DNA of 64,000 bases from Eubacteriaceae bacterium (GCA_902362435.1 CABIWW010000008.1:62001-126000), one strand, 5' to 3'. Numbered from the stretch's first letter, positions 32,983 to 42,351 are shown. Program-made: numbers and translations. The notes: a model not told the origin generated them from the sequence alone.

Positions 32983-34016
32983 TGGAAAAAACAGATCTTC
33001 TCGGGCTTACGGAAGAAGAGCTCATGGATCTTGCAAAGGCTGCGGGCGAGGCTCCGTTTCGGGGGAAACAGATCTTCAAGTGGCTTTCGCGAGGCGTCAG
33101 AGATTTTGACGACATGACGGATCTTTCCGTAAAGCTCAGGGAGAAATTGAAAGAGACAGCATGTATGAACGGGTTGGAGACGATAGATGTGCAGCATGAC
33201 AGGAAGGACGGGACCAGGAAATTCCTGTTCGGTCTTCAGGATGGCAACACGGTGGAAAGCGTATTCATGAAATACAGATACGGCAATTCGCTGTGCGTGT
33301 CATCACAGGTGGGCTGCAGGATGGGCTGCAGGTTCTGCGCATCTACGCTCGACGGTTTTGTCAGGAATCTGACTGCCGGGGAAATGCTCGAGCAGATCTT
33401 TGCGGCAGAAGCATCGACCGGAGAAAAGATCGATCACATCGTGGTCATGGGAATGGGGGAGCCTTTTGATAACTATGAGAATCTCAAAAGGTTTCTCCAT
33501 ATATTACACGCCAAGAACGGCAGGAACCTCAGCTACAGGAACATCACGGTATCCACAAGCGGCATCATTCCGGTGATAAGGCAGTTCGCCGAGGATTTCC
33601 CTCAGGTCAATCTGGCGATATCATTACACAGGCTGACAGATGAAGGCAGAAGTGCACTGATGCCTGTGAACAGAGCATATCCCGTCGACCGGCTGCTTGA
33701 GGCGGCAGGCGAATATGCGGAGAAGACGGGCCGCAGAGTCACGTTTGAGTACACCCTTATAAAGGGTGAGAACGATATGCCACGGGATATGGAGCTGATG
33801 AAGAAAAAGCTCAGAGGCATGCTCTGCCATGTGAATCTGATCCCGCTCAACAGAGTCGAGGAGACCGGGCTTCACGGAAGCAGCAGGAAACGTGCTGAGG
33901 AGATCGCGGAATGGCTCGGCGACAACGGCATTGCGGCGACCGTGCGCAGAGAAATGGGCGCTGACATAGACGGTGCGTGCGGACAGCTGAGACGAAAGGT
34001 GAAGCGAGATCAGTAG
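32982..34016 (+). CDS. rlmN: Dual-specificity RNA methyltransferase RlmN
   Basis: The 344-residue radical-SAM enzyme methylates C2 of A2503 in 23S rRNA and A37 in some tRNAs. The CxxxCxxC cluster motif (CRMGCRFC) is at about 111-118, GMGEPFDNY near 157, ISLHR near 205, and the C-terminal catalytic Cys in DGACGQLR. The N-terminal helical region (LTEEELMDLAKAAGEAPFRGKQ) is typical. The ATG overlaps the ileS stop by one base, so translation and T-box control are probably shared. Confidence 0.95.
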   Translation: MEKTDLLGLTEEELMDLAKAAGEAPFRGKQIFKWLSRGVRDFDDMTDLSVKLREKLKETACMNGLETIDVQHDRKDGTRKFLFGLQDGNTVESVFMKYRYGNSLCVSSQVGCRMGCRFCASTLDGFVRNLTAGEMLEQIFAAEASTGEKIDHIVVMGMGEPFDNYENLKRFLHILHAKNGRNLSYRNITVSTSGIIPVIRQFAEDFPQVNLAISLHRLTDEGRSALMPVNRAYPVDRLLEAAGEYAEKTGRRVTFEYTLIKGENDMPRDMELMKKKLRGMLCHVNLIPLNRVEETGLHGSSRKRAEEIAEWLGDNGIAATVRREMGADIDGACGQLRRKVKRDQ

Positions 34017-34061
34017 AGTGAATGATTTGCGAATGTTCAGATTTTAATACTTGATTTGCAG

Positions 34062-34090
34062 TTGCTGAAAATGCGTACATGGTGTATAAT
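34062..34090 (+). promoter_or_regulatory. Promoter upstream of the P-loop protein
   Basis: TTGCTG (34062-34067) and TATAAT (34085-34090), spacing 17. Confidence 0.7.
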
Positions 34091-34140
34091 TATAGCTAAC
34101 ATAAATTCGCATATAACAATATATCGAGGAGGGTAATATT

Positions 34141-34563
34141 ATGGTGAAATTACTTATAGGACATAAAGGTAGCGGTAAAACAGGACAGATGGTGCAGCTG
34201 GCAAACGACAGCGTTAAGGAAAGCAATGGAAGCATAATATTTATTAATAAAAACCACAGACTTACATACGAGCTGGCTCATGAGATCAGAGTCATCTGTA
34301 TGGAAGACTATGAAAACATCACTAACATTGATGAGTATATCGGTTTTGTATACGGTATCATCAGTTCAGATCACGACATCGAGACTATCTTCATCGACAG
34401 CATACTGAAGCATGCGGATGTTTCCCTCGGAGATCTTCCGGAGTTTATCGACAGACTCAAGGCTATATCGAAGCTGTTCGATCTTAACTTCGTAGTAAGC
34501 GTAAGCGCTGAAAAAGAAGAGATGATCGGTGTGAACTTTGACGGATGCGAGATCCTGAACTAA
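34141..34563 (+). CDS. Small P-loop NTPase of unknown function
   Basis: A 140-residue protein with Walker A (GHKGSGKT, residues 7-14), a hydrophobic strand with Asp (TIFIDSIL, about 82-89) acting as Walker B, and a final strand (FVVSVSAEKEE). It resembles short ATP-binding proteins common in Clostridia that are sometimes labelled PilT-like. It lacks the other PilT motifs, so a role in motility is not supported. It has its own promoter, GAGGAGG ribosome site and terminator, which indicates a monocistronic gene. Confidence 0.65.
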   Translation: MVKLLIGHKGSGKTGQMVQLANDSVKESNGSIIFINKNHRLTYELAHEIRVICMEDYENITNIDEYIGFVYGIISSDHDIETIFIDSILKHADVSLGDLPEFIDRLKAISKLFDLNFVVSVSAEKEEMIGVNFDGCEILN

Positions 34564-34595
34564 TCAACCAGAAGAAAATAATAGCAGAAAATATC

Positions 34596-34624
34596 AAAAG
34601 GCGGTGAATTCACCGCCTTTTTTA
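34596..34624 (+). terminator. Terminator behind the P-loop gene
   Basis: AAAAGGCGGTGA and TCACCGCCTTTT meet in a perfect palindrome followed by more T. Confidence 0.92.
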
Positions 34625-34648
34625 AGGATTTTTAAGGACGTGAATTTA

Positions 34649-35551
34649 ATGAAAAAAGCATATATCTGTGTAATACTTACGGCATTTCTGTTCGGTACGA
34701 TGGAAGTCGCGTGCAAACTGGCGGGCAGCCAGCTGGACCCTTTCCAGCTGACATTCCTGAGATTTGCGATAGGAGGACTGATACTGCTGCCGTTTGCATT
34801 GGCGGAGCTGAAGAAAAACAACGTCAAGCTTACTGCAAAGGACTTTCTCAGACTTGCAGGTGTGGGGATCCTCGGTATCCCTGTGAGCATGGTGTTTTTC
34901 CAGCTTGGCATCATGAATTCCAATGCGGCGACAGCCTCGGTACTGATATGTATAAATCCGTGGTTCACGATGATATTTGCACATTTCTTTGCAAACGAGA
35001 AAATGAATAAAAACAAGATGATCGTGCTGGCGGTAGGACTTGTAGGGCTTATCTTCATGATAAAGCCATGGAACATACAGGAGGGCAATACGGTCATCGG
35101 TATAATATACATGCTGCTCGCAGCTGTATTCTTCGGGGCATACACTGTTGCCGGAAAAGTAAGCGTGCAGAAAATGGGAATAATGGCCCAGACAAGCATA
35201 AGCTTCATACTGGGATCACTTATACTGCTTATAATAATACTGATAACGGGAAGACCGGTAGTGGCCGGAGTTGCAGACAATATAGCGCTGGTGCTTTATG
35301 TAGGCATATTCGTAACAGGACTGGGATATTTTTTCTACTTTATGGCAATAAAAGCTTCGGATGCTTCAACAGGTTCGCTGGCATTTTTCCTGAAGCCGGC
35401 TATAGCGCCACTAATGGCAGTGATCTTCCTGAAAGAGACGATACTGTGGAATACATACGTAGGTATAGGATGCATACTGCTCGCATCGTATATCAATATA
35501 AGATATCAGAGGAAAGAAAATGAAATCAGAAAGACGCCTGAAGCTCAGTGA
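34649..35551 (+). CDS. EamA/DMT-family transporter
   Basis: A 300-residue inner-membrane protein with ten predicted helices in two EamA repeats (about 5-135 and 150-290). Typical motifs are FLRFAIGGLILLP in repeat 1 and ASTGSLAFFLKPAIAPLMAV in repeat 2. Substrates of the family are amino acids, nucleosides or metabolites; no substrate can be deduced. ATG 34649 is chosen by AAGGA at 34634; the upstream in-frame start lies inside the terminator. Its end overlaps the NUDIX gene by 32 bases. Confidence 0.85.
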   Translation: MKKAYICVILTAFLFGTMEVACKLAGSQLDPFQLTFLRFAIGGLILLPFALAELKKNNVKLTAKDFLRLAGVGILGIPVSMVFFQLGIMNSNAATASVLICINPWFTMIFAHFFANEKMNKNKMIVLAVGLVGLIFMIKPWNIQEGNTVIGIIYMLLAAVFFGAYTVAGKVSVQKMGIMAQTSISFILGSLILLIIILITGRPVVAGVADNIALVLYVGIFVTGLGYFFYFMAIKASDASTGSLAFFLKPAIAPLMAVIFLKETILWNTYVGIGCILLASYINIRYQRKENEIRKTPEAQ

Positions 35552-36194
35552 CGTGGAGCGCATTTTTGAAAACAGGGAATACGGCAGCGAAGAGTTCTTT
35601 AAGTTTTTTTCAGTACTCGTACCGGTGGTGAAGTGCAGCGACGGACTTTATCTTCTCTATGAAAATAGGGCGAGACATATGAAAAGACAGCCGGGAGAGA
35701 TATGCTTCCCGGGAGGCGAGCTGGAACCCGGAGAAACGACTGAAACGTGCGCTTTGCGCGAGACGCGGGAGGAGATCGGTATCAGTGAGGAGCAGATAAA
35801 GATCGTATGCCAGCTGGATACGATATACACATACAGCAATTTTGCAATGTACTGTTATCTTGGTATAATAGAGGAAAGCGCACTCGCGTCGATGGAGCTG
35901 AACAGCGATGAAGTCGAGGAGACTTTTCTCGTTCCGGTGGAGTGGCTGATGGAGAACGATCCGCGCGTGTACTGGACTGAGATCGTGCCGCAGCCGCCTG
36001 AGGATTTTCCGTACGATGAAGTCACGGGAGGAGCTCCATACAAGTGGAGGAACGGCCGGGCGCCGGTGCCGGTGTATGACGAGCTTGACGGAAATGTGAT
36101 ATGGGGACTCACAGCCAGGATCACGAAGCGATTAATCGATGCGCTGAAGGGCGGCCTCTGTGAAAATGACCGGCAGGCACAGACTGAAGAATAA
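35520..36194 (+). CDS. NUDIX hydrolase, CoA-pyrophosphatase-like
   Basis: A 224-residue cytoplasmic hydrolase. The NUDIX box GELEPGETTETCALRETREE (from about residue 67) is complete, and the preceding MKRQPGEICFPGG matches the CoA-type NUDIX motif. The family splits CoA or acyl-CoA into adenosine 3',5'-bisphosphate and phosphopantetheine. A C-terminal extension with WRNGRAPVPVYDELDG is present. It starts within the end of the transporter gene, hence cotranscription. Confidence 0.85.
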   Translation: MKSERRLKLSDVERIFENREYGSEEFFKFFSVLVPVVKCSDGLYLLYENRARHMKRQPGEICFPGGELEPGETTETCALRETREEIGISEEQIKIVCQLDTIYTYSNFAMYCYLGIIEESALASMELNSDEVEETFLVPVEWLMENDPRVYWTEIVPQPPEDFPYDEVTGGAPYKWRNGRAPVPVYDELDGNVIWGLTARITKRLIDALKGGLCENDRQAQTEE

Positions 36195-36221
36195 GAATGT
36201 GGAATGGGTGAGAATGTGAAG

Positions 36222-36246
36222 TCCGTGTGAGGCATATGCACACGGA
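36222..36246. other. Hairpin between NUDIX and nitrilase genes
   Basis: Arms TCCGTGTG and CACACGGA around a 9-base loop, with no T-run. Possibly an RNA-stability element or weak terminator. Confidence 0.45.
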
Positions 36247-36287
36247 TCAGGCAGATTATCGTAATTTGATGATATGGAGGAAGTAAT

Positions 36288-37091
36288 ATGTTCAGGATCG
36301 GATTGTGTCAGATGAAAGGTTCGTTTGACAAGACAGAGAGCATGAAAACTGCAGAAAGATTCGTTAGAGAAGCAGCGGAGAACGGAGCTGAGATAATTTC
36401 ACTTCCGGAGATGTGGAACTGTCCGTACTCGAATGACTACTTCAGAGAGTACTCTGAACCGGCAGACGGCAGGACTGTAGAGTTCCTGTCAAAACTTGCA
36501 TCGGATCTGGGTATATATCTGGTGGGAGGTTCGATACCTGAGCTTGACGGAGGGAACGTCTACAACACTTCGTTTTCATTCGACAGGGCCGGCAACTTGA
36601 TCGGAAGACACAGAAAGGTCCATCTGTTCGATATAGACGTCGAGGGCGGCATCAGATTCATGGAGTCGGATACGCTTACTGCGGGAAAGGACATGACCGT
36701 CATCGACACGGAATTCTGCAAGGTAGGCGTAGCGATCTGCTACGACGTGAGATTCCCTGAATGGTTCAGGAAGATGACACTTGCGGGAGCTGAGCTGATG
36801 ATCCTCCCGGCAGCATTCAATCTTACGACGGGACCTGCGCACTGGGACATCACGATGAGAGCCAGAGCGCTTGACAACCAGGTGTATTTCGCGGCAAATT
36901 CACCTGCGAGGGATGAAAACGGACCTTATCAGGCCTACGGCGGCTCGTGTATAGCTGATCCGTGGGGCCAGTTCATAGCGCATGCCGATGAAAAGGAATG
37001 CATCGTTTATGGGGATATAGATCTTGAGCGTGTCGGAGCTGTCAGGCAGCAGCTGCCGCTTCTCAGGCACAGGAGAGAGGAACTTTACTAG
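36288..37091 (+). CDS. Carbon-nitrogen hydrolase (omega-amidase/Nit-like)
   Basis: The 267-residue nitrilase-superfamily enzyme shows the complete Glu-Lys-Cys triad: Glu41 (LPEMW), Lys in HRKVHLFD (about 107-114), and Cys in VAICYDVRFPEWF (about 147-159). The second conserved Glu and the RARALDNQVYFAA segment near the end fit omega-amidase/Nit2 members that hydrolyse alpha-ketoglutaramate or deaminated glutathione. A cytoplasmic role in amide metabolism or metabolite repair is likely. GGAGG precedes the ATG; the lipoprotein gene follows after 10 bases. Confidence 0.88.
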   Translation: MFRIGLCQMKGSFDKTESMKTAERFVREAAENGAEIISLPEMWNCPYSNDYFREYSEPADGRTVEFLSKLASDLGIYLVGGSIPELDGGNVYNTSFSFDRAGNLIGRHRKVHLFDIDVEGGIRFMESDTLTAGKDMTVIDTEFCKVGVAICYDVRFPEWFRKMTLAGAELMILPAAFNLTTGPAHWDITMRARALDNQVYFAANSPARDENGPYQAYGGSCIADPWGQFIAHADEKECIVYGDIDLERVGAVRQQLPLLRHRREELY

Positions 37092-37101
37092 GAGGGATCG
37101 G

Positions 37102-38181
37102 ATGATGAAAAAGATAATGATGCTACTGTCAGCTGTACTGATGATGCTCACGGTAGCCGGATGCGGAGCACCTGAAGCCGAACAGCCGGAGGATCAGGTG
37201 AGCTACGAGATCGCGATGGTGACAGATGCCGATATGATAATGGACGGCGGATACAGCCAGGTGGCGTGGACGGCGATAAGTGAGTTCGGAGCGGACAAGG
37301 GCGTGTCGCACAAGTATTACAAAGCGCCGGAGGCTTCAGATGAAGCTTACATGGAGACGATAGACAATGCAGTGGAAAAGGGCGCGAAGCTGATAATAGC
37401 GGACGGATCTTCATTTGCGGACGTTGTCTGCAGTGCACAGAAAGAATATAAGGATGTAAAATTCATACTGATAGATTCGGAACCGGTGGACAAGGAGTCG
37501 GGGAAGACTGATATCGGAGATAATACAGCGGTAGTGATGTTCGCATCCGAACAGGCAGGCTATCTTGCCGGATACAGCGCTGTAAAAGACGGAAAGACGC
37601 AGCTGGGCTTTATCGGCGATGAGAAAAAGTCTGTAGTGATGGATTACGGTTACGGATTCCTGCAGGGTGCTGATGCGGCAGCCAAGGAAACAGGCGCTGC
37701 AGTATCTGTGAATTACCGCTACTGCACTTCGGATGATACGAGAGAGTCTATACTGAGCACGGCTTCGGAATGGTACGGGGCAGGCACGGAAGTGATATTC
37801 GCATGCGGCGAAACGGTAGAGCAGCCTGTGATAGAAGCTGCAGAGCTTACGGACAGGAAGGTGATCGCGGCTGAAACTGACAAGAGTGAAATGTCAGATA
37901 CGGTGATGACATCTGCTGTAAAGGATATAGACGGCGTGCTTGAAGAATTGCTCAAGCAGTACAGACGAGACAAGTTCCCGGGCGGCGAAGTCCAGACATA
38001 TAATGCTGAGAATGACGGGATATGGCTGGAAATGAGCAACGGCAGATTTGCAGCATTTTCAGAATCCGATTACAACAGTGTGCTCGATACGATAAAGGAC
38101 GGCAATGTGACTGTAAAGGCTCACAGCAGCGGAGATATCGCTTCGCTCGGGCTTTCGAAAGTCACAGTGACAGAGAAATAG
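37102..38181 (+). CDS. BMP-family substrate-binding lipoprotein
   Basis: A 359-residue lipoprotein. The signal peptide ends in lipobox LTVAGC (Cys near 21). The BMP/PnrA fold follows, with AMVTDADMIMDGGYSQ at the start of the domain and YLAGYSAVKDGKTQLGFIG in the middle. Homologues bind nucleosides or deliver other ligands to ABC transporters. No permease or ATPase is nearby, so it may act as a receptor or work with a remote transporter. ATG 37102 or 37105 fits GGAGGG; the longer upstream frame overlaps the nitrilase gene and is rejected. Confidence 0.87.
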   Translation: MMKKIMMLLSAVLMMLTVAGCGAPEAEQPEDQVSYEIAMVTDADMIMDGGYSQVAWTAISEFGADKGVSHKYYKAPEASDEAYMETIDNAVEKGAKLIIADGSSFADVVCSAQKEYKDVKFILIDSEPVDKESGKTDIGDNTAVVMFASEQAGYLAGYSAVKDGKTQLGFIGDEKKSVVMDYGYGFLQGADAAAKETGAAVSVNYRYCTSDDTRESILSTASEWYGAGTEVIFACGETVEQPVIEAAELTDRKVIAAETDKSEMSDTVMTSAVKDIDGVLEELLKQYRRDKFPGGEVQTYNAENDGIWLEMSNGRFAAFSESDYNSVLDTIKDGNVTVKAHSSGDIASLGLSKVTVTEK

Positions 38182-38214
38182 CGGGAGAAAAACTACAATT
38201 ATTTGATGAGATGC

Positions 38215-38280
38215 AAAAAGCGCCTCTTCAGGATATCGCTGACGAATATCAGCGCACAGATCCTGAGGCGGCGCTTTTTT
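38215..38280. terminator. Long bidirectional terminator between BMP gene and citrate synthase
   Basis: A 66-base hairpin with three stacked stems: AAAAAGCGCC/GGCGCTTTTT, TCAGGAT/ATCCTGA, and CGCTGA/TCAGCG. The A-run and T-run allow action on either strand. Confidence 0.85.
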
Positions 38281-38317
38281 GTGCGTGGATCATGCTGCGA
38301 AGACAGATAAAAGCATC

Positions 38318-38347
38318 AAAAAACCCCGCATATATAGACATGCGGGG
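38318..38347 (-). terminator. Terminator of the citrate synthase gene
   Basis: Read on the minus strand: CCCCGCAT, 8-base loop, ATGCGGGG, six T. Confidence 0.9.
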
Positions 38348-38362
38348 CATGATCGATAAAAA

Positions 38363-39829
38363 TTATTTTTTAATCGGCAGGGTAGATGATGTCCTGTCCT
38401 TGATATTGATGTATTCGCGCGGCTGCTGTACCGAGTTGTAAGCAGGTCGCATCAGCTTTCCTCCGGCAACGAGTTCCTCTATCCTGTGTGCGCACCAGCC
38501 TGAAAGCCTTGCTGTAGCGAACAGCGGCGTGGCGATGGTAACAGGTATATCAAGCGCATCGTATACGAAGCCTGAATAAAGATCCACGTTGGCAGGCATA
38601 GGCTTTTCGATGCCTGTAACTTCTGCGTAGAGCTGCGGCGTGCGTCGTTCGATGTAATCACACAGCAGGAAATCGTCTACGAGATTCTTGTTCTCTGCGA
38701 GCTTCTTGGACATCGACTTGAGAAGCTTTGCTCTCGGATCGGACAGTGTGTATATCGCATGTCCCATACCGTATACGAGACCGGTCTTGTCGTTTGCTTC
38801 CTTTTTGAGGATCTTGACGAGATAGTCGTCGAGCTTGCCTCTGTTGTTGAAGTCAGGAACGTGAGCCTTTATATCAGCGATCATGTTGATCACGGCTATA
38901 TTGGCTCCGCCGTGTTTAGGACCTTTCAGCGAGCCAATGGCAGCTGAGATGGCGGAATATGTATCGGTGCCGGTCGACGAGATCAGATGCGTCGTGAATG
39001 ACGAGTTGTTTCCGCCGCCGTGCTCCGCATGCAGTATCATGGAAAGATCCAGCAGTTTCGCTTCTATATCCATGTATTCTCCCATAGGTCTGATCATCCT
39101 GAGGATGTTTTCCGAAGTGGAAAGCTCAGGTATAGGGTTATGCAGATGAAGGCTCATGTTGTCGTAGAATGAAGCCTTTGCCTGATATGCATAAGCGATC
39201 AGCGCCGGGAAATATCCGATCAGATTTATCGACTGGCGAAGTACGTTAGGGATCGATGTGTCGTCCGGATTGTCATCGTAGCAGTACAGTGCCAGTACGC
39301 TTCGCGCCAGCTTGTTCATGATGTTGTTTGACGGTGCTGTCAGTATCATGTCACGTGCGAAGCCGTTAGGCAGTTCGCGCTTGGCACCGAGCATTTTTTT
39401 GAAAGCTTCAAGTTCAGATCTGCTCGGGAGCGTTCCGAATATCAGCAAGAAAGTGATTTCTTCGAAGCCGAAACGGTCTTCCTTTATGCAGTTTCCGACA
39501 ATATCTTCAATGTTGTAGCCCCTGTAAAAGAGCTTTCCGTCGACAGGGATCTTGTTGCCCGCAGAGTCCACTTCGTATCCGCGGACGTCTCCGATTTTGG
39601 TAAGACCCACCACGACTCCTGTTCCGTTGGAATTTCTCAAGCCTCGTTTTACGTTGTTTTTTATATAAAGATCAGATTCGATTTTATCGTTAGTTTCAAT
39701 GGTTTTAGCGCTATAATCGAGAAAATCCTGGACGAGTGTGGATTTGACAGTGTTTTTTATCTCCTCCTTCACCGCACTTTTTACGGTCTTTTTTATGTCG
39801 TGTCTTTTACTTTTGTTCCTGTTAAACAT
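38363..39829 (-). CDS. gltA: Citrate synthase
   Basis: This 488-residue enzyme condenses acetyl-CoA and oxaloacetate. The catalytic pattern is complete: LHAEHGGGNNSSF (first His), YGMGHAIYTLSDPRA (second His), and NVDLYSGFVYDAL (Asp). An N-terminal extension of about 90 residues, Lys-rich at first, precedes the core, as in some clostridial members. In an anaerobe the enzyme probably feeds an oxidative branch to 2-oxoglutarate for glutamate synthesis. AAGGAGG precedes the ATG on the minus strand, and it has its own promoter and terminator, so it is monocistronic. Confidence 0.94.
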   Translation of the reverse strand: MFNRNKSKRHDIKKTVKSAVKEEIKNTVKSTLVQDFLDYSAKTIETNDKIESDLYIKNNVKRGLRNSNGTGVVVGLTKIGDVRGYEVDSAGNKIPVDGKLFYRGYNIEDIVGNCIKEDRFGFEEITFLLIFGTLPSRSELEAFKKMLGAKRELPNGFARDMILTAPSNNIMNKLARSVLALYCYDDNPDDTSIPNVLRQSINLIGYFPALIAYAYQAKASFYDNMSLHLHNPIPELSTSENILRMIRPMGEYMDIEAKLLDLSMILHAEHGGGNNSSFTTHLISSTGTDTYSAISAAIGSLKGPKHGGANIAVINMIADIKAHVPDFNNRGKLDDYLVKILKKEANDKTGLVYGMGHAIYTLSDPRAKLLKSMSKKLAENKNLVDDFLLCDYIERRTPQLYAEVTGIEKPMPANVDLYSGFVYDALDIPVTIATPLFATARLSGWCAHRIEELVAGGKLMRPAYNSVQQPREYINIKDRTSSTLPIKK

Positions 39830-39865
39830 TCAAGACCTCCTTATAATTAATACTTTACAGACTAG

Positions 39866-39894
39866 AGTATAACACATCAGAACACTAAAGTAAA
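39866..39894 (-). promoter_or_regulatory. Promoter of gltA
   Basis: Minus strand: TTTACT (39894-39889), 17-base spacer, TATACT (39871-39866). Confidence 0.65.
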
Positions 39895-39962
39895 TTACAT
39901 AAATATGGCATGAAAGCCTATTTTATGCCGACCGCAAAATAGTACATGCAAACAGCTAGAAA

Positions 39963-40000
39963 ATGTACACATGTACACGCGTACACTGGTATATTTGTAT
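39963..40000. repeat. GTACAC short repeats between permease and gltA
   Basis: GTACAC occurs three times at 8-base spacing (from about 39965), then GTATA variants. Overlapping palindromes such as TGTACA result. This could be a regulator binding array upstream of gltA. Confidence 0.4.
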
Positions 40001-40008
40001 ACAATCGG

Positions 40009-41451
40009 TTAAAACGGGTCGATAGCACCTGTAAACAGCAGTATCAGTGAAAGTATGGCAAGTGCGGTTATGATATAGGCTATGTTTTTTTCATAGCGTC
40101 TGAATACGAAGAGATCCTTTTCGCGGCGGCCTTTCATATAGACCAGTATGCCGGGGGCGTAAAGTATGCTGGTGATCAGCACCTGGACCATGCCGGAGGA
40201 TACGATCATCCATATGCCGTACAGCGTGCCCATAAGAGCGAAGATCCTTTCCCTTACCAGAGCCCCGCCGTCGATAGAGCTGCGTATGCCGGCGCTGAAC
40301 GTGAGCTTTGCATAATAAAGCGCACTCAGCAGATAAGGAAGCATTATCATAGAAGCTCCTATTGTATAAAACGCCAGATATGATGATTCGTTCAGCAGCA
40401 CGATGAGGAGGAATATCTGGATCAGGATATTCGTTATTATCAGCGATACTGCGGGAGAGCCGTTTTTGTTGCTTTTGCCGAAGGCTCTGGTGAAGACGCC
40501 CTGCTTGGCGGCTTCGTAGGGACATTCGGCTGCGATTATCGTCCAGCCGAGCAGTGCTCCGGCGATGGAAACGATAACCCCGATGTTTACGATAGTGGCG
40601 CCCCATGGACCTACGGCGGCTTCGAGTATATGAGCCATCTGAGGATTGTCGAGGCGTGCGAGCTCTTCTGCAGGCAGCACTCCCATACTGAGGACTGCAA
40701 CGATCACGTAAAGAGCGAGAAGCCCCAGGAATCCCGTAAGTGAAGCTTTTCCGACATCATCCGGCTTCTTTGCACGGGCAGACAGCACGACTGCTCCCTC
40801 GACGCCGATGAAGGCCCATACGGTCGACGAGGTGGTGGCCATGATCTGTGAATTGAGCGAAAGTGTGCCGTTGCCCCAGAAGTTGTCAAAGAATATTTCC
40901 GGGTCGAATTTTGAAGCGAGCGGAACCGCTGCGATGAATACGAAGATAGGTATCAGTTTACATATCGTCGCGACTGTGGTGACGAGCGTGGCCTGCTTTA
41001 CTCCGCGGAGGACCAGTGCAACAATCATCCATACGAGCACGGAGCCGCATATCACGGATACCGTATTCGTGCCCTTTGCAAACACAGGGAAGAAATAACC
41101 CAGGGAACCGAAGAGCAGAGTGATATAAGAAACGTTGGAGATCAGCGCGCTCATCCAGTAGCCCCATGCCGAATTGAAGCCGACGAATTCGCCGAACCCT
41201 TCCTTGGCGTAGCTGTAGATGCCGTTTGTCAGTTCGGGTCTGATAGTGTTCAGGCCGAAGAACGATCTCATCAGTGTGTACATCCCTATGCCGCATATGC
41301 TCCATCCTATGAGCACGCTGCCTGTGTGGGCTCCGTTCGACGCCATGTCTCCGGCTATCGTGAAGATCCCGGCGCCTATTGTCGAGCCGATTATCATGGC
41401 GGTCAGTCCGCCGAACCCCAGCTGGTGCGTTTTATCCTGTTTGTTCTCCAT
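40009..41451 (-). CDS. APC-family amino acid permease (basic amino acid antiporter-like)
   Basis: A 480-residue membrane protein with about 12-13 helices. The start GGLTAMIIGSTIGAGIFTIAGD is the APC substrate-binding helix 1, and TSSTVWAFIGVEGAVVLSARA matches helix 6 of the basic amino acid/polyamine antiporter group (ArcD/LysP-like). Arginine:ornithine or lysine:cadaverine-type exchange is likely, but the substrate cannot be fixed. Start 41451 is chosen for AAGGAG on the minus strand; a 16-residue upstream extension has no site. No deiminase genes are adjacent. Confidence 0.85.
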   Translation of the reverse strand: MENKQDKTHQLGFGGLTAMIIGSTIGAGIFTIAGDMASNGAHTGSVLIGWSICGIGMYTLMRSFFGLNTIRPELTNGIYSYAKEGFGEFVGFNSAWGYWMSALISNVSYITLLFGSLGYFFPVFAKGTNTVSVICGSVLVWMIVALVLRGVKQATLVTTVATICKLIPIFVFIAAVPLASKFDPEIFFDNFWGNGTLSLNSQIMATTSSTVWAFIGVEGAVVLSARAKKPDDVGKASLTGFLGLLALYVIVAVLSMGVLPAEELARLDNPQMAHILEAAVGPWGATIVNIGVIVSIAGALLGWTIIAAECPYEAAKQGVFTRAFGKSNKNGSPAVSLIITNILIQIFLLIVLLNESSYLAFYTIGASMIMLPYLLSALYYAKLTFSAGIRSSIDGGALVRERIFALMGTLYGIWMIVSSGMVQVLITSILYAPGILVYMKGRREKDLFVFRRYEKNIAYIITALAILSLILLFTGAIDPF

Positions 41452-41576
41452 AAAAAACTCCTTACAGATGTCCGAGCTGCTGCGAATATGCCCGGACATG
41501 ATATTTTGAATATCGTCTAATAAGGAGTATTTCCTGAAAAGCTGAAAAAAATTAGTGCTTGTATGATCATTGGGTT

Positions 41577-42251
41577 TTATTCCAGAAGGCGGAACGTGTT
41601 CCTGCTGAAATCTATGATACCGTCTTCTTTCATATTGTTGAGCTCTCGTGTCAGCGCGCTTCTGTCCACGTTCAGGTAGCTGGCGAGCTCGACCCTGCCG
41701 AGAGGGATCACAAACGCGTCGTTTTCATCACCGGAGCCGGACTCCTGAGCTTGAACGGAGAGATATGCCAGGATCTTCTTGCGAAGCGTCTTCTGAGACA
41801 CGATGGCGAGCTTTTCCATGAGCTGTTTGTTTTTTTCGGCGATCAGCGATACCATGTTTTCGATTATCCTGTGGTGGAAAACGCAGGAAAGCGTACAGGT
41901 GTGCATTATCCTGTAGAACGGTATGGAAAGGAGCCGCGTGTTTTTTGCAGAGCGGAATGACACGGAAGCCACAGGGTCGCTCGAGCCTGCGAATGTCTCT
42001 CCGAAAAGCTGGTTTTCGCCTATCACTGAAAGGATCGTTTCGTTTCCCCATATATCGAGCTTGAGCATGTGCACGGTGCCGGAGAGCACGACATGGATCC
42101 ATTTCATCTCATCAGCCTCAAGAGAAATGAACTGACCTTTGTCATACGTTTTGATCTGGCCGCCGATGCATGACATCATGCCGGGAAGATCGCTCTCTTT
42201 GATCCCGTGGAAAAGATCGAGTTTTTTTATTTCGTTGATATCGCAGTTCAT
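41577..42251 (-). CDS. Crp/Fnr-family transcriptional regulator
   Basis: The 224-residue protein has an N-terminal cyclic-nucleotide-binding-type beta barrel (about 15-125; YDKGQFISLEADE, GNETILSVIGENQLFGE), a dimer helix, and a C-terminal winged HTH (LGRVELASYLNVDRSALTREL). Cys residues near the N-terminus (Cys3, Cys28) are too few for an Fnr-type cluster. The ATG at 42251 is preceded by GAGGTGAT on the minus strand. It diverges from a Nim-like gene, which has a matching palindrome at an activator position, so that gene is its likely target. Confidence 0.88.
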   Translation of the reverse strand: MNCDINEIKKLDLFHGIKESDLPGMMSCIGGQIKTYDKGQFISLEADEMKWIHVVLSGTVHMLKLDIWGNETILSVIGENQLFGETFAGSSDPVASVSFRSAKNTRLLSIPFYRIMHTCTLSCVFHHRIIENMVSLIAEKNKQLMEKLAIVSQKTLRKKILAYLSVQAQESGSGDENDAFVIPLGRVELASYLNVDRSALTRELNNMKEDGIIDFSRNTFRLLE

Positions 42252-42282
42252 ATGATCACCTCTGTACATTAGTATCTGATTG

Positions 42283-42302
42283 TGCTGCATGCATATGCAG
42301 CA
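42283..42302. promoter_or_regulatory. Perfect inverted repeat upstream of the Crp/Fnr gene
   Basis: TGCTGCAT, GCAT, ATGCAGCA, 32 bases before the regulator's start. Candidate autoregulatory operator or leader hairpin. Confidence 0.5.
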
Positions 42303-42351
42303 TATTTTCGTGCGGACTTTTATGTAAAAATTATACGATGTTTTTGTATAT

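Noticed and set aside
34141..34563. PilT twitching-motility ATPase
   Set aside because: Only 140 residues with a Walker A motif; the Asp and His boxes of PilT are missing.
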